Assembly (NCBI GenBank): GCA_027943335.1
Contig: BSBK01006746.1
Coordinates: 208,854 to 272,853, forward strand
Length of the DNA: 64,000 nt
From: Chamaecyparis obtusa
Lineage: Eukaryota > Streptophyta > Pinopsida > Cupressales > Cupressaceae
Reading direction: 5' to 3'
Shown here: one piece after another, positions 11,476 to 23,332 of the stretch
Position numbering within the stretch: position 1 is the stretch's first letter
Layout: every line of letters begins with the position of its first letter
Notes under the pieces: model-generated
The model's input: only the letters and a program-made list of their open reading frames with translations
What the model was told of the DNA's origin: nothing
The model's database searches: none
Program-made: the position numbers and the translations under genes

Positions 11476-11858
11476 TACTGAGAGGGGGGGGGGGGGGTGA
11501 ATCAGTATTCCAAAAGCTTTTAATTTTTCCCAATTATGGATATAACAGATTATCTTGATACATGCATAACAGAGTAAACTAAAGAACATGCATAACAATA
11601 AAGCAAATGAACTCATAACAAATTATTTGTTCTTGAGGAAATCCTGTCCAAGGGAAAACCCCGGTGGGGATGATACCCACAAAGATCCACTAATCAAAAG
11701 TATCATGTTAAGGATGTTGACCCTGTTAGGAGCTTGTTACATATATATAGTGTCTTAGTCCTAATTAAGGGACTCTAGGCCTTGTTAGAAGCCTCAACCC
11801 TGCTAAGAGTTGGTAGTACAAAATAAAGTGATTTCAAGATGAGCCCACTGCCCAAACA
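11476..11858 (+). repeat. Left inverted arm of element H
   Basis: Inverted partner of 13221-13577, with small indels. Contains the 14-base G run and the sequence AAACCCCGGTGGGGATGAT. Confidence 0.75.
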
Positions 11859-13220
11859 AGTAATGTACAATGATTACTAATTACAAAATAGGGCAAGGTA
11901 CATAACCTTATATTTCTTTCTTGACTTTCACAACTTCGCATCAATATCTTTTCGCATACATATGTTCATCTATCTACCATCTATCACATTACAATTACAA
12001 CTACTACTTCATATTTCATATGCCTTACATTTATACAAGTTATTAGGACTAATAACTCTTACAATCAGCTTTACTAAACATAAAGCACTTTACAAAATAC
12101 ATTTTAACATGTGGTGCCCAAGGGTTAACATCTAAGATGTCATCCCTTCATATGATTAAGACATTAGTTTGATAAACAAAATAATCCCTTAACTATTTAC
12201 CAATTATGTCTTCTTATTTTATCCTATTGGCTTAACACTGTCTCTGGTAAAACTACAATAACTTCTTCCATACATGCTGTATAGACTTTCACTTTGAGGT
12301 GAGTCTTCAATATGCATCATAATATCTATGTTCAAGTGCACAAGTACTAAAATTACTCTAATCAACATTGCCAATCAAAGCTATCTCTAGGTACACTGGG
12401 AAAATACTACTTACACTTAGACAATTTTTTTAAGGAATGAATGCTTGGTAGTCATTCTGTAGCAGTTGTTGTTGCATTCATGACTATGATTGTCATTGAT
12501 GTCAACATAGTGATCTTCTGGACTCACAGAGAAGCAAACAGTGTTTGAATTAGCACATGTGGGATATTGCAGTTGGAGACATGAGATGTTGAGGATATAC
12601 TCTTTGATATTTATATGTTTAATGGTTAAGAGCGCAGATAGTAATTCATTTATTCGTGGAAGTTATGAGCATTTTCGTTGAAGCAGTATTTAGGTAGTGT
12701 TCCTGAGTAATGGTTTGTGGAAATTGGATGATATCTCATAATCGGGATGGAATTTGGTTTTGTGCAGTTAAAGGGAAGCTAGAGACACATTGATAGTGAT
12801 GTTGATGACAATGCAAACTTCGAGGTCAGACGAGTGGAGAATTATTATGTTTGGAAGCTGACAGTTTTGTGTAATTTTGATGTAGTGTATGAAAACTTTT
12901 ATTTTGTAATTGTGTTTTGACTCATTTGTAATTATTGGAGTGTGGTATAAAGGAAGGAATGTTTTTCCTTGTTATAATAAGAAAGAAAGTAATTGATTAT
13001 GTCTGAATACAAATGTATGCATGAAGTGAAGAAAAGAGCTAATGCAGTTGTGAAAGAGAAATTGTGAAGGAAGACATGCGAAGTACAGATATCTGAAATT
13101 GAGATCTGGTGTAGTAGTGAGTGTGGTTTGGCGTAGTGAGAAAGAAGGTAACATATTATTCTATTGAATAATCTTAAGATTAGTTGGATAGTGTGTTCAG
13201 TGATCTTGCCATTGAAGCTG

Positions 13221-13577
13221 TTTGGGCAGTGGGTCCTTCTGTCTTCCATAACTCTTAATAGGGTTAGAATCTTTTAACAGGGATTCAAAATCTCCTAACC
13301 AGGATTCATATGTACTAAATGTATTTCATAAACTCCTAACAGAGTCCATCCTTTCATAAGGAATATTCATATTAGTGCATCTTTTGTGGGCATCATTCCC
13401 ACTGGGGTTTACTCTCTGATCAAGAGGTTCCCTAGTCAACATATCTTGTGTCATTGTGTTATTGTGTATCAATATCTTTTTATGGTTGGTAATTATATTT
13501 CTTACATGGTTAAATGCTATTGAAGTTGATAAAAGTTATAATTATCTGATAACTGATTCACCCCCCCCTCTCAATTA
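13221..13577 (-). repeat. Right inverted arm of element H
   Basis: Inverted partner of 11476-11858. Contains TTTGGGCAGTGGG at its inner end and the C8 run next to CTCTCAATT at its outer end. Confidence 0.75.
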
Positions 13578-13712
13578 TCTTGGTGGACTTTACTTTCCAA
13601 CAAATTTTTCTTTGTGCCTTGTCATAGTTGCTCTCTATCATCTGCGGTCTTCACATAGATTATATGTTGCCATAATGACAACATCTAGATATCTAACTCA
13701 GCCAAATTTCCA

Positions 13713-16040
13713 ATAGCTCCTTCTACTCTTCATCACAAGGTTAGGTTCATTTATAACAACTTAAAGTATACATTACATACAGATGATGTGCTGAATCCTT
13801 TCTTAAATGTAGAATATGCAAAAGTTTCTGAGCCTCTTCAACCAAGCAAGGAAAATGAAAAAAAACTTGAGATAAAAATAAACATAAGCTCCATCTTTTT
13901 CTTGGAATGAGGATGATTGGGGGACATTGGACTTTAATCCTACTTTCATTGAAGAATATAAGGTCTCTGATTTGGAATTTATGAAACAACAAAGTGAATT
14001 TGAAAAACAAGTTTTTACTCCTTCCCCACTTTCTAAGGAATCAAAAAGTAATTTTGTTGCTGCCTTGATTGAAGAAACAATTGAACTAATAAAACCTAAT
14101 TTATATGATATTGTGACATATGCCACTCCTTGGAATCCATCTAATATGGCTAATTGATATGGTTCTGGTTATCATCTGCTCAAGAAGTCAAGATTTAATG
14201 GGAAAGGATGTGGTAAATATGAGCAAGGTATACAAGTGCCTTTGGATAATGAAATTTATGATCATACATATGGATTAGGATTGAATCCTATAGACAACAA
14301 TCAACTTTTCCTCTTAATGTTAATCATATATGTGGGGGACAGTTGAAGTTGGTTAACCCACTCTTCCTTGACATTAATCAAAGACCTACTTTGGATATCT
14401 TTCCCAAAGATGAAGCCTTAGTGGATTTTTTAGGGGTTTATGAGGACTTACCTAAGTTTCATCACAAACGATGGAAGCCTTATTGTTTAAGTATATATGC
14501 TTATTTTGAAGAACATGATAAATAGGACATTTCTCCTTTACCAAGGGATTCTCTGATACAAAGTGATTTGTTAATAACTGAGACTGTTGATATTCAAATG
14601 GATGAAATTGAATCTGAAAAGATGATAAAAATTGGGAAATGTTTGAATCAAGATGAACGTGTTCAGTTGATTTCTCTTTTACTTGAATTTAAGGACATTT
14701 TTGCTTAGACATATTCATATATGTTGGGTATAGATTCTAAGATTGCTACTCACAACATTGTTCTCAAACCAAATGTGAAACTTGTGAAGCGGTATATTTG
14801 AAAGATGAATCTGCGAGTTGCTTTGTTAGTTAAGGCTGAAATTGAAAGATTATTGGATTCTAGATTTATCCATTCTATTGATTACTTAGACTGGATTTCA
14901 AATATTGTGCCCGTTTCAAAAGGAGAAAAATAAGATACAGATGTGTACAAACTTTAGAGACTTAAATAAAGCATCCTTAAAAGATGATTTCACATTACCT
15001 AATATTGATATGATTATGGATTCAACAGCGGGTCATGATTTATTATCTTTTATGGATGGTTTTTCTGGCTATAATCAAATCTTTATTCCTCCTAAAGATC
15101 AATTTAAAATTGCATTTATAACACCTTGGGGAACATTTTGTTGGGTCATGATGCCTTTTGGATTAAAGAATGTGGGAGAAAATTATCAATGAGCCATGAC
15201 CTTGATTTTTCATGATTACATTCATAAGATTCTTGAGGATTATGTGGATGATATCTTGGAAAAATCTATACAAAGAGATGATCATGTTAACATTTTATGA
15301 CATATATTTGAAAGGATTAGAAGTTACAACATGAGGTTGAATCCTAAGAAATGTATCTTTGGAGTTGATTCTGGTAAATTATTAGGATTTATAATCTCTA
15401 AGTGAGGCATAGAAGTAGACACTGAAAAGATTGAAGCTATTGTTAATATGCCTCCTAAGAATATTTCTCAGTTACGAAATTTACAAGGAAAAATTCAAGC
15501 TATTCGTCACTTTTTTTCCAACTTAGCTGATAGAACTTTTCCTTTTACTTCCTTGCTTAGAAAGGATACCACTTTATCTTGGAATGATGAATGTAAATAA
15601 TTCTTTGAGAAATATAAGGAGTATCTCACCAATTATCCTATCTTGGAACCAGCTAAATTTGATAAAACCTTTCATTTGTATACTTCAGCTAGTCTAAAAG
15701 TGGTGAGTGTGTTGTTAGCTTAGTATGATAGTGAAGGTAAGGAAAGACCTATGTATTACATTAGTCGGACTTTACTTGATTATGAAACAAGATACATAGA
15801 TTTGGAAAGACAATACTTAGCTATAGTTTATGCTTGCTAGAAACTTAGGCATTATCTTCTAAATGTTGAAGTCAATGTGATTTTTAAATTTGATCCTTTG
15901 AAGCACCTTTTCTCAAAAACTGATCTCTCTGGCCGTTTGGAAAAGTGGGTGATGTTACTTACAAAATTTGATCTTAATTTCATTTCTCAGAAGTCAATTA
16001 AGGGACAAGCTTTAACAGATTATTTGGCTAAAGCTCCTTG
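13713..16040 (+). pseudogene. Reverse transcriptase and RNase H of element B
   Basis: Resumes the protease C-terminal stretch (APSTLHHK) after the inserted element, passes a linker, then the RT domain. RT signatures: FRDLNKAS with KDDF, DGFSGYNQ, FCWVMMPFGLKN, and the catalytic YVDD box near 15240. An RNase H remnant follows (TSASLKVVSVLL, then ERQYLAIVYAC), ending at KGQALTDYLA. This enzyme would copy element RNA to DNA. A frame change lies near 14930 and in-frame stops near 14707, 15190, 15298, 15402, 15598, 15721 and 15838. Several stops sit where relatives have CGA, CAA or CAG codons, consistent with C-to-T decay. The thumb and connection order is normal for Ty3/gypsy. Confidence 0.86.
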
Positions 16041-16515
16041 TCCTCATTCTGATACATGCTTTACTTCAATAGAACTCCCTGATGAAAATATTCTAGTTAT
16101 TCAACAAGATGACGTTTGGGAATTATATTTTGAAGGGTCTAGATGTAAGATAGGTTCTGGTGTTGGTATTATCTTGATCACTCCTACAAAAACACCAATC
16201 CCTTTATCATACAAATTAACCTTTCCTTGTACTAATAACATTGTGGAGTATGAAGCTCTTATAGCTGGTCTGCGAGAAACTTCATCTCTTAACATCAAAC
16301 ACTTGCAAATATACAGAGATTCGTAATTGATTGTTAAACAAATTAAAGGATGTTATCAAACTAAGAATGATAAAATGACACAATATAGAGATTTGGCTCT
16401 TGATGTGCTTTCACAATTCTCTTCATATACGATTCAAAGTTTACCTAGAAAAGATAATCAACATGCAGACGCCATAGCAAGCGCAACTTCTTTGGTTTGT
16501 CTTGAGAATAACACT
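16041..16515 (+). pseudogene. Second RNase H domain of element B
   Basis: A complete second RNase H fold follows the RT-linked one. It starts with a YFEGSR motif (usually FDGS, so the first catalytic acid is E rather than D here), GSGVGIIL, then NNIVEYEALIAGL with the conserved E, a YRDS motif with the second D, and the LPRKDNQHADAIAS C-terminus carrying the last acid. In known families such an extra RNase H marks the Tat branch. It is thought to assist removal of the RNA strand or primers. One stop (about 16324) lies beside YRDS. Confidence 0.84.
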
Positions 16516-17863
16516 GAAAATTTTCAATTTACTATACAAACTCCTAAAAACCCTGTAATTTATAATAATGTTACCTCTGATTATTTTAATTTGCATTTGG
16601 ATGAATGGTATTCTCATATCTTTCATTTTTTGAAAGATGGTACTTTTCCTGAATTAGCAACAAGAAACACATGTAATCGTATTAGGAAGCTTGCAACACA
16701 TTACATCATTTTAGGAGACATGCTTTACAAATGTTCTTATGAGGGTTTACTATTAAGATGTCTTAATAGAATCGAAATTCTTGTAGCTTTGGCAGAAGCT
16801 CATTCTGGTTCTTATGGGGGACATTTTGGTGGAAAATTTCTGGTTAATAAACTTCTTAGAATGGGATATTATTGGAAAATAATGGAACATGATTCTATCA
16901 TGTTTGTTAAGAAATGTCCTCAATGTCAAAAATATAGTAATTTGATTCATGCTTCTGCTCGTGAGATTCGTAATCAAGTTTCTTCATGGCCTTTTAGTAT
17001 TTGGGGTTTTGACCTTATTGGAAAAATCTCACTAGCTTCCTCTCAAAGACATAAATAAATCTTGACTACTTCAGATTACTTTAGAAAGTGGGTGGAAGTG
17101 GTCCCCTTTGATCAACAACCACATATGTTATTTGTGATTTCATCCTTAACAATATTATAACACAATTTGGTATCCCTTCGACGATAGTTTCAGATAATGG
17201 TACCTCTTTTAAGAAGAAAGAAGTCGCAAAATTCTTAGAGAAATATCAAATTCAACATAGATTTTTGACTCCTTATTATCCTCAATCTAATGGTCAAGAT
17301 GAAGCACTGAATAAATCATTGAACAAATTTTGAGAAAAATAGTTAACAAGCATGTGAAAGATTGGCATACCTAGCTGACCTATGCTTTATGGGCTTATAG
17401 GACTAGTGTTCGTACTGCTACAGGTACTTCTCCTTACAATATTGTCTACAGTACTGATGCTATTATGCCTTTGGAATTGGAAATACCTTCTTTACATATT
17501 TCATTTCATGGGATAATCGACAAGGATACATTTTGAGAACAATGATTACAAGAATTAGAAATGTTAGATGAAAAATGAATACATGCTTTGGAACATATAA
17601 AAGCTTATCATAAATCTCTTCAGAAATAATATAATCATAAGGTAATTGAATGAACATTTTTGGTTGGTGATTTAGTCTTATATGAGAATCAACAAAATGT
17701 GAATGCTTTACCTAGCAAAAAAGGAAATTTTAGCCCTAATTGGCTTGGACCTTTTGTTGTAATTGAAGACTTTGGTTCGGGTGCTTATAAACTTGTTGAT
17801 ATGGATGGTGTTTCTCTTAAGGAACCTATCAATATTATGCATCTTAAATGTTATCATCCTTAA
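16516..17863 (+). pseudogene. Integrase of element B
   Basis: Begins with the HHCC zinc-binding module (HSGSYGGHFGG ... CPQCQKY) at about 16800-16930, then the core start PFSIWGFDLIGKI with the first catalytic Asp. After a stop at 17056 and at least one frameshift, the core continues through a DNGTSF-equivalent region near 17190 and a SPYNIVY-like segment near 17430. The C-terminal block (VGDLVLYENQ ... NWLGPFVV, about 17660-17860) matches the gypsy GPY/F module, with no chromodomain after it. The enzyme would join element DNA to the nuclear genome. The gene is inactive because of multiple stops. Confidence 0.82.
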
Positions 17864-18059
17864 TTTCTATCTTTCTTTCCTTGTGTGTTTATGTATTCCT
17901 TATAAAATTATTATGTTTGTTTTATAGGTTATGTAGTTGTAGCAAATTACATTTGAATACATTTATGCACTTTCTTTCTTTCTATTAAGTTTTATGGTAT
18001 TGATGAAAATATGGTGATTAAACACATAACTAATTAGTAGAGAAAGTTTTCCATTTATA

Positions 18060-20406
18060 AAATCTTTTTAGTTTTGATACATATGTGGCCCATGGCCCTA
18101 TCTATCACTACATTTATCTCTATGCTCTGATGTTCGTTGACTCCCATATCTCTCTAGTCTATGATAAGAAGCTGTAGATCTGTGTGCCCATGAGTGGCTC
18201 CTCAATATTCTCATATCACACATGTGCTCCTAGGCCCTCTGTAAGTTAGCTATCAGTTTCTCTTCTCTCTCTCTACACAACCTCAGCTCTCGCTGGACAC
18301 ACGCAAAGATATCATCATGCCTATTGAGATATTTGTGGCCAATGGAAGACTCTCGCTCGTCGGCTGGTAGTTAGTAGGATATACATGTATCCTTCAGAAC
18401 CTCAGATACAAAACTCCTCCACTCCACTACGCTAGCTGCAAAATGATAATACATTTATCTTTTAGTGCTCTTTCTTCACAAATTAAGTTATATTTTCAAT
18501 CAATTTCATATTTGATACCTGGATCTCCCTCCTTCATGTCACCAAAGGATTTGGATGGTGGGGGAATGGAGTGAATACTCTCTCCATGCTCACTATGTCT
18601 AGGTCTTAGTGGTGGTGTCTTTGTGTGGGCGAGTGGAGGTCATCATGATCTTAGTGGTGATTCATGAAAAATGTGCACATCTGCACCAGTATCATCAGCT
18701 GGGGGCATCTCCTCTACTCTCTCCTCCTCCATGGGGTCTCCATCAAAGATGGGCTCCTCCTCATCTCTATGATCCTCATCCTCCTTTGCTATGCCGCTAT
18801 CCCAGTGTGTGCTGTCTAAAAGGCCTGGATCACCTATGGGATAATCCTCAGGGAAGATGGGATGGGTTCCCTTCAGAATCTAGTACCTGATGTAGTCTCG
18901 GCTCATGCCCGAATAGGATACATCTGGTGGTACCTCTATATCCTCTGTCTCATCTACATCACTATCTATTATGTCTATTATTGATGGTCAGCGTATGGTA
19001 CCAAGTCTCTGATAGTACCTCATCAAATGTGCATAAGGAGGTACCTCTCCAGGGACTCCTTGTAAAAGGCCAAACTATCTCATCACTCGATCATAGTAGT
19101 ATGGAATCACTATGTGACTCTGATGATGCTCTAGTAGCTTGTGCTACTGTGAATGTCTCATCTAAAGTCACGTATCTGGCCACTCTGTCATCTAGCAATA
19201 GGGTCTCCATATCACATCTGTGCTTGGTATACAATCTAGACATACCCTCCAATAGAGGATATCTATGAATTACTAGACATCTCTCAGAGAATAAGAAAAG
19301 CCTCTTAGTGTGCTTGCATCTACCATCACTAGAACATCCTGTGGTCATGTACATACAAAATTCTCAAACAACCAGATCTACAAAAGCATGCATATTGAGA
19401 GGCTCTCTCTCTGATATCTCACCAACTGACATAGCTTGTGGTATAGCTGGGCTAACATGTTGTGACCCCATGAGAAAAAAATCCTATCACTCTCCATCTT
19501 GCATACAAGATGGGTGAAAAGTGTAGAAAAGACTATACCCTTTGTGTTGGGTACCACAACCAAGGACAATATACATAGCATCACTCTTTGTACCAAAGGT
19601 GTAGGGCCTGCTAGTATGGATGATAAAGTGATATGATTTGTTCGAGTTCACAACTATGGAACCTATCCCAAACAATACTCTGCATCTGCATGGATCTCCT
19701 CAGGACCTCACTGTGCTCTTGGTCTGATAGGTTCACCTCCTTCCAGAAGCCATAAGATTCTGTAGACATCTTCCAATGTCACAATGATCTCACCTGAGGG
19801 AAGATGAAAGGAGCATGTATCCTCATCCCACCTCTCTATCAGAGATGATATCATGGCTTGGTGAAGTCTAATCTATGGTAGGATTATCACCTAGTACAAC
19901 CCTACATCTCTTAGCAATTGGATCTGAGCCCCACTCAGATCAAATAGTTTCTCTTTGATAACTCCTTGTAACCCTCCAAAGGGATGCTCTCAGAGATGAA
20001 CTAGGTCCTGTTAGGACAAACAAACATCATATCAGCATTCTGCAACATCAAATCTAAAAATCCAACTTAAATAGATCAAGGTTGACCTCAGCTAGGTCAA
20101 GGTCAACCTTCCTATGTCAAGGTTGACTTTACTAGGTCAGGGTAGACCTTTTTGGGTCAAGGTCGACCTCACCACAGATAAGGTGGAGACCTTCCAATTC
20201 ATGTCAACCTTTTTGGGTCAAGGTCGACATAACTGGGTTAGGGTCGACCTTTAAGGGTCAGGGTCAACCTTGCCTACATAAATCAAGAATTTGTGAAATA
20301 CAGAGGCCAATAACAATAAACTCACCTTGGGAAGCGGTCGTCTAGTAGCCAGACACTATCTTGAAAGCTCCATGTGTGTCGCTCAAGGTTCTTCTCTCCT
20401 AGGCAT
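18060..20406 (-). pseudogene. Antisense plant mobile domain (PMD) gene with introns
   Basis: Lies between integrase and 3' LTR, opposite to pol. The conceptual minus-strand gene has three exons. A short leader exon (about 20406-20326) ends at AAG|GTGAGT. A main exon (20007-18519) follows a pyrimidine-rich TTTGTCCTAACAG acceptor. A last exon starts at 18435 after TTTTGCAG; the donor at 18518 reads CAG|GTATCA. The main exon has PMD signatures: SLIERWDEDTCSFHLPSGE, IIVTLEDVYRIL, then FSWGHNMLAQLYHKL. An acidic EDEDHRDEEEP tail follows. The last exon is charged, coiled-coil-like (REREEKLIAN). PMD proteins (MAIN/MAIL family) are plant nuclear proteins, and PMDs are also known in plant transposons. 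Several stops interrupt it. Introns would survive retrotransposition because they are antisense to the element RNA (inference). The leader exon is the least certain part. Confidence 0.8.
20078..20275. repeat. AGGTCAAGGTCGACC array in PMD intron 1
   Basis: About ten copies of GGTCAAGGT(C/T)(G/A)ACCT-like units, spaced about 20-30 bp, within the 318-bp first intron (20008-20325) of the antisense gene. Some units contain the palindrome AAGGTCGACCT. The same motif forms the LTR arrays. Confidence 0.82.
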
Positions 20407-20983
20407 TATGCTTTCTCTCTTCAAATCTAAAAATGGTAAGAATGAGTAAGTATGACTTCTTTTTCCTTATTTATAGTCAGAATTAGGGTTTTGTTAGGAT
20501 TTTTATTAGGGTTTACTCATGTTAAATTTGAATTTCCCTTTATATGCACTTAGATAGACACACTCTTTTCATCATAGCTTGAGTTCGGTAACTCTATTTT
20601 CAATGCCGTCAGTGGTGTTGGAATCATGATTCAAATATCTAACTCCTTGAATTAGTTTTCAAAGGATAGGAATCCTTCTAATTGGTTTAGGAAAGGACTT
20701 TTCAACAAACTACATATCCAGTGTATAAGGTTATTCTTATCACCCTATTTCACCCTTTAGAAGTAGAAAGATGAAACAGGGGGGCATAAGGGGCTTTATG
20801 AACTTCTCAATTTTCATTTAGTAATTTCTAGATGATTTATGAGTTTTCATTAACCTTGTGTGTTGCAGGTTCTAATAGTTTTTCTGCAGGATCTCTACAT
20901 CGAGGACTTGGCTATATCCTTTTTATTTACTATGATGTTTTCTTACTTTAGCTTGCATATTCACGTAGTGTCATATCTAAGCT
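20407..20983. other. Non-coding stretch of element B
   Basis: Region between the leader exon of the antisense gene and the polypurine tract. No frame or motif is recognised. It would hold the antisense gene's promoter, if one exists. Confidence 0.5.
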
Positions 20984-20993
20984 AAAGTGGGGG
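20984..20993 (+). other. Polypurine tract of element B
   Basis: AAAGTGGGGG five bases before the TG taken as the start of the 3' LTR. The exact LTR start is uncertain because the 5' LTR lacks this end. Confidence 0.6.
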
Positions 20994-20998
20994 CTAAA

Positions 20999-22594
20999 TG
21001 TATCATCTTAAAATGGAAGCACTTCCATCTTGATAGGTTTAGCACCCTCTTTTAGTGCATTTATCATGATAGACTTGCATTTAGGATGCATTTGCACTTG
21101 ATTCCTTCATTCTAGGTGAAATTAGGGTTAGGATCTTGAGGATTCTCCTTGATTTCCCTTTTCTATGGCTTTATTTTCTAGGTAGGATCTAGGCATAGGT
21201 CCTCCTAGCCTTCATCATATTCATCATAGGCCCTTGTGTCCTCTCCTGACACTCTGACCTGTTCTGTCATCATTTCCAAGTCTCTGGGCATCTCTAAGAC
21301 CTCATGTTCTCTACATTGGCTAGATCTGGACCACTAGGTCAAGGTCAAGGTAAAATTTGACCTAGGTCAAAGTTGAGGTGGTCCTTGACCTTTGTCAAGA
21401 TGTGATCCCCCTTTTCAAATTTTGGTCTTGGAGGACCCCAAAATCAATGTCGAACTTCCGAATCTGACTACGGAAGGGTTTTAATTTGAAATTTATTTAA
21501 TTATTTCCCCTCCTTGGTTATTGTGATTGAACCATAATTCGAGGTGAAATTTGAATTATGGGCCCTTACATTTCCCGAGGAGCCTTTCCTTGAAACCTCT
21601 ATAGAAAGACTCTCTCTTGCCTTCATTTTGACAACAACTACACACCAATTAGTATCCATCAAGTGGAGACATAATTGATTGGAGCAAGCAAGCGATGGTG
21701 AAGTGAAGGTGCAAGATTGCAAGACGATGATATAGAAGATCAAGCCATTGTTGATATCAAGCATTTTTGTGAACAACCCATTATGGACATTCATTTGGCG
21801 GAAGATGGATTCCTTCTTTCTTGATCCACCATTTTCAATATTCAAGCATTCAAAGATACAATCATGGGGTAACAATTATAGATTATGAGTTTGGTAAGAG
21901 TACTTTAGCCTTGGGGGCTTGGTATGCTTTCTTATCATATTCAAATCTATGCATTTCTTTCTCATATCAATTCATGCTAGGGTTTCAATCTAGAGGATTA
22001 GATCTTGGCATTACACATTCAATACACACACATATTCTATTACATCCAACTATTCGTGGATGTGGAAATCACCAAAACGGGGGTTTGACTAAGACAAAAC
22101 CCTATATAGCCACCCCAAAACACCATTTTTAGATATTTATAGTCATTGCTTCGGTATTTGCAGAGAAGATCTGAGTACGCTTTTCACCAAACTTCAGAGA
22201 TCCACGAACAGAATTTCCATAAGAGTAGTGCAGGTCAAGGACAACTTGTAGGGGTAAGATTATGCCTTGAGGTAAGATCTTACCCCTGTCCTTGGGTCAA
22301 GGTCAACCTTCCTTAGAATTGAAAATTTTTTCTGGGTTTTCTTCACCTTTGTTTTCTTGTTCTAGATTCATTTGTAGAATTTCCCGAAACTGAACAGAGA
22401 CATCAAAAAATAGGTATTTCAAAATCAATTTTATTATGAGGTATGCATTTCATCTTATCTAATTTCAAGCATTTCTAGATTTAATTTTACTTATCATTAT
22501 CAATTCATATGTATTGTGTGGAATGTTGGTTTAGAATCTCTATTAGGTACATTGTCAAAACCCTACCTACCTATACCCATTTCTACATCTTACA
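20999..22594 (+). repeat. 3' LTR of element B
   Basis: About 1.6 kb from TGTATCATC to TCTTACA. Collinear with 8713-10268 from about 21100 on. Includes the AGGTCA array (21332-21400), a mutated TATA near 21600 and the conserved 11-bp-stem hairpin (22250-22287). Confidence 0.82.
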
Positions 22595-22603
22595 ATCTTA
22601 ACA

Positions 22604-22612
22604 ATCCCTCTT
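22604..22612 (-). other. Polypurine tract of element G
   Basis: Minus-strand AAGAGGGAT followed by TGTTAAGAT, the LTR start truncated by element B after nine bases. Confidence 0.6.
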
Positions 22613-23229
22613 AGAAAGAGAGGATTTGATTAGGCATCATCACAATTCCTGACTTATTCAGAACTGGATTTTAGTGATAACTAAAACATAACTTCATATC
22701 AAGATATCTGACACAGCTTGGGACATTAATATAATGTACTCATCTTGATAGAAGAGTTAACGCAATCCCCAACCAATTTAGAACTAGATTTAGCGATAAC
22801 AATCAAGATATCTGGTACATTCTGGGATAACAACTTAATGTAGTCTAATCATGATTCACATGTTGTTATAATCCTTGATCAATTCAGAACTAGATTTACC
22901 AACTCCAAACATTTAGTGTCAGGACGAGTGACTATAATACATAGTCATATCTGACACTAGGTTAAGCTATTGTCTAAGTCGTCACCTAGCAATAATAACC
23001 CAACACATATAAAATATCATCACCTTTCATAATATAACACAAAATGAATGAGCCCATAAAGTCATACATATGACATCCACCTTGAGTCTTCTCAAATGGT
23101 GGATCCATCATGGCTCATCCCAGAGAGTGGAAACCAAGACTTGTCTATCAAAGACAAGAATCATTTAAGATACAAAATGATGGATCACTAAAGTTGAAAC
23201 CTTCTTTTCAGTTAAGGTATTACTCCTCA

Positions 23230-23332
23230 ACATACCAAGGTTATCTGAAAGTACACAATCTTCTTTCTAGCAAGGGTTTTGGTAAGAATATCATTCATTT
23301 GTTATCTACTGAATTACATTTGTTTGTACTGT
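23230..23332 (-). pseudogene. Copia RNase H C-terminal remnant
   Basis: Minus-strand translation reads NDILTKTLARKKIVYFQ, matching the end of Ty1/copia RNase H (ADILTKPL...KF..F). The upstream part of the domain is decayed, with stops. It fixes the orientation of the relic at 22595-25855. No other pol motif was recognised up to 25846. Confidence 0.6.

Larger units (their letters stand above)
11463..13712. mobile_element. Long-terminal-inverted-repeat element (element H)
   Basis: A 2.2-kb insertion that splits the Tat protease-pol frame. Its arms are inverted repeats of about 360-380 bp: about 11476-11858 pairs with about 13221-13577. Matching blocks include GAGAGGGGG...TGAATCAG at the outer ends, ACCCC(A/G)GTGGG(A/G)ATGAT, and CCCACTGCCCAAACA at the inner ends. 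The outer arms carry a 14-base G run (11484-11497) and its 8-base C counterpart (13561-13568). About 130 bp lies between the right arm and the resumed host frame. The central 1.36 kb has no transposase signature, so this is a non-autonomous DNA element (foldback- or MULE-like; inference). Exact ends and target duplication are unresolved. Confidence 0.72.
8713..22594 (+). mobile_element. Tat-lineage Ty3/gypsy retrotransposon (element B)
   Basis: A 13.9-kb plus-strand element. Order: 5'-truncated LTR, protease frame without a capsid domain, reverse transcriptase, RNase H, a second RNase H, integrase, an antisense PMD gene, polypurine tract, 3' LTR. The second RNase H between the RT-RNase H block and the integrase is a hallmark of the Tat/Ogre branch. 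The element had inserted into the 3' LTR of a minus-strand copia relic: its right end at 22594 abuts the relic's terminal ATCTTAACA. A later deletion removed the left LTR start, the left flank and the rest of the relic's LTR, so no target duplication remains. A long-TIR element interrupts the protease frame. All frames carry stops. Confidence 0.88.

Noticed and set aside
13803..14126. 107-residue minus-strand frame in element B
   Set aside because: Lies opposite the protease-RT linker of pol; a shadow frame.
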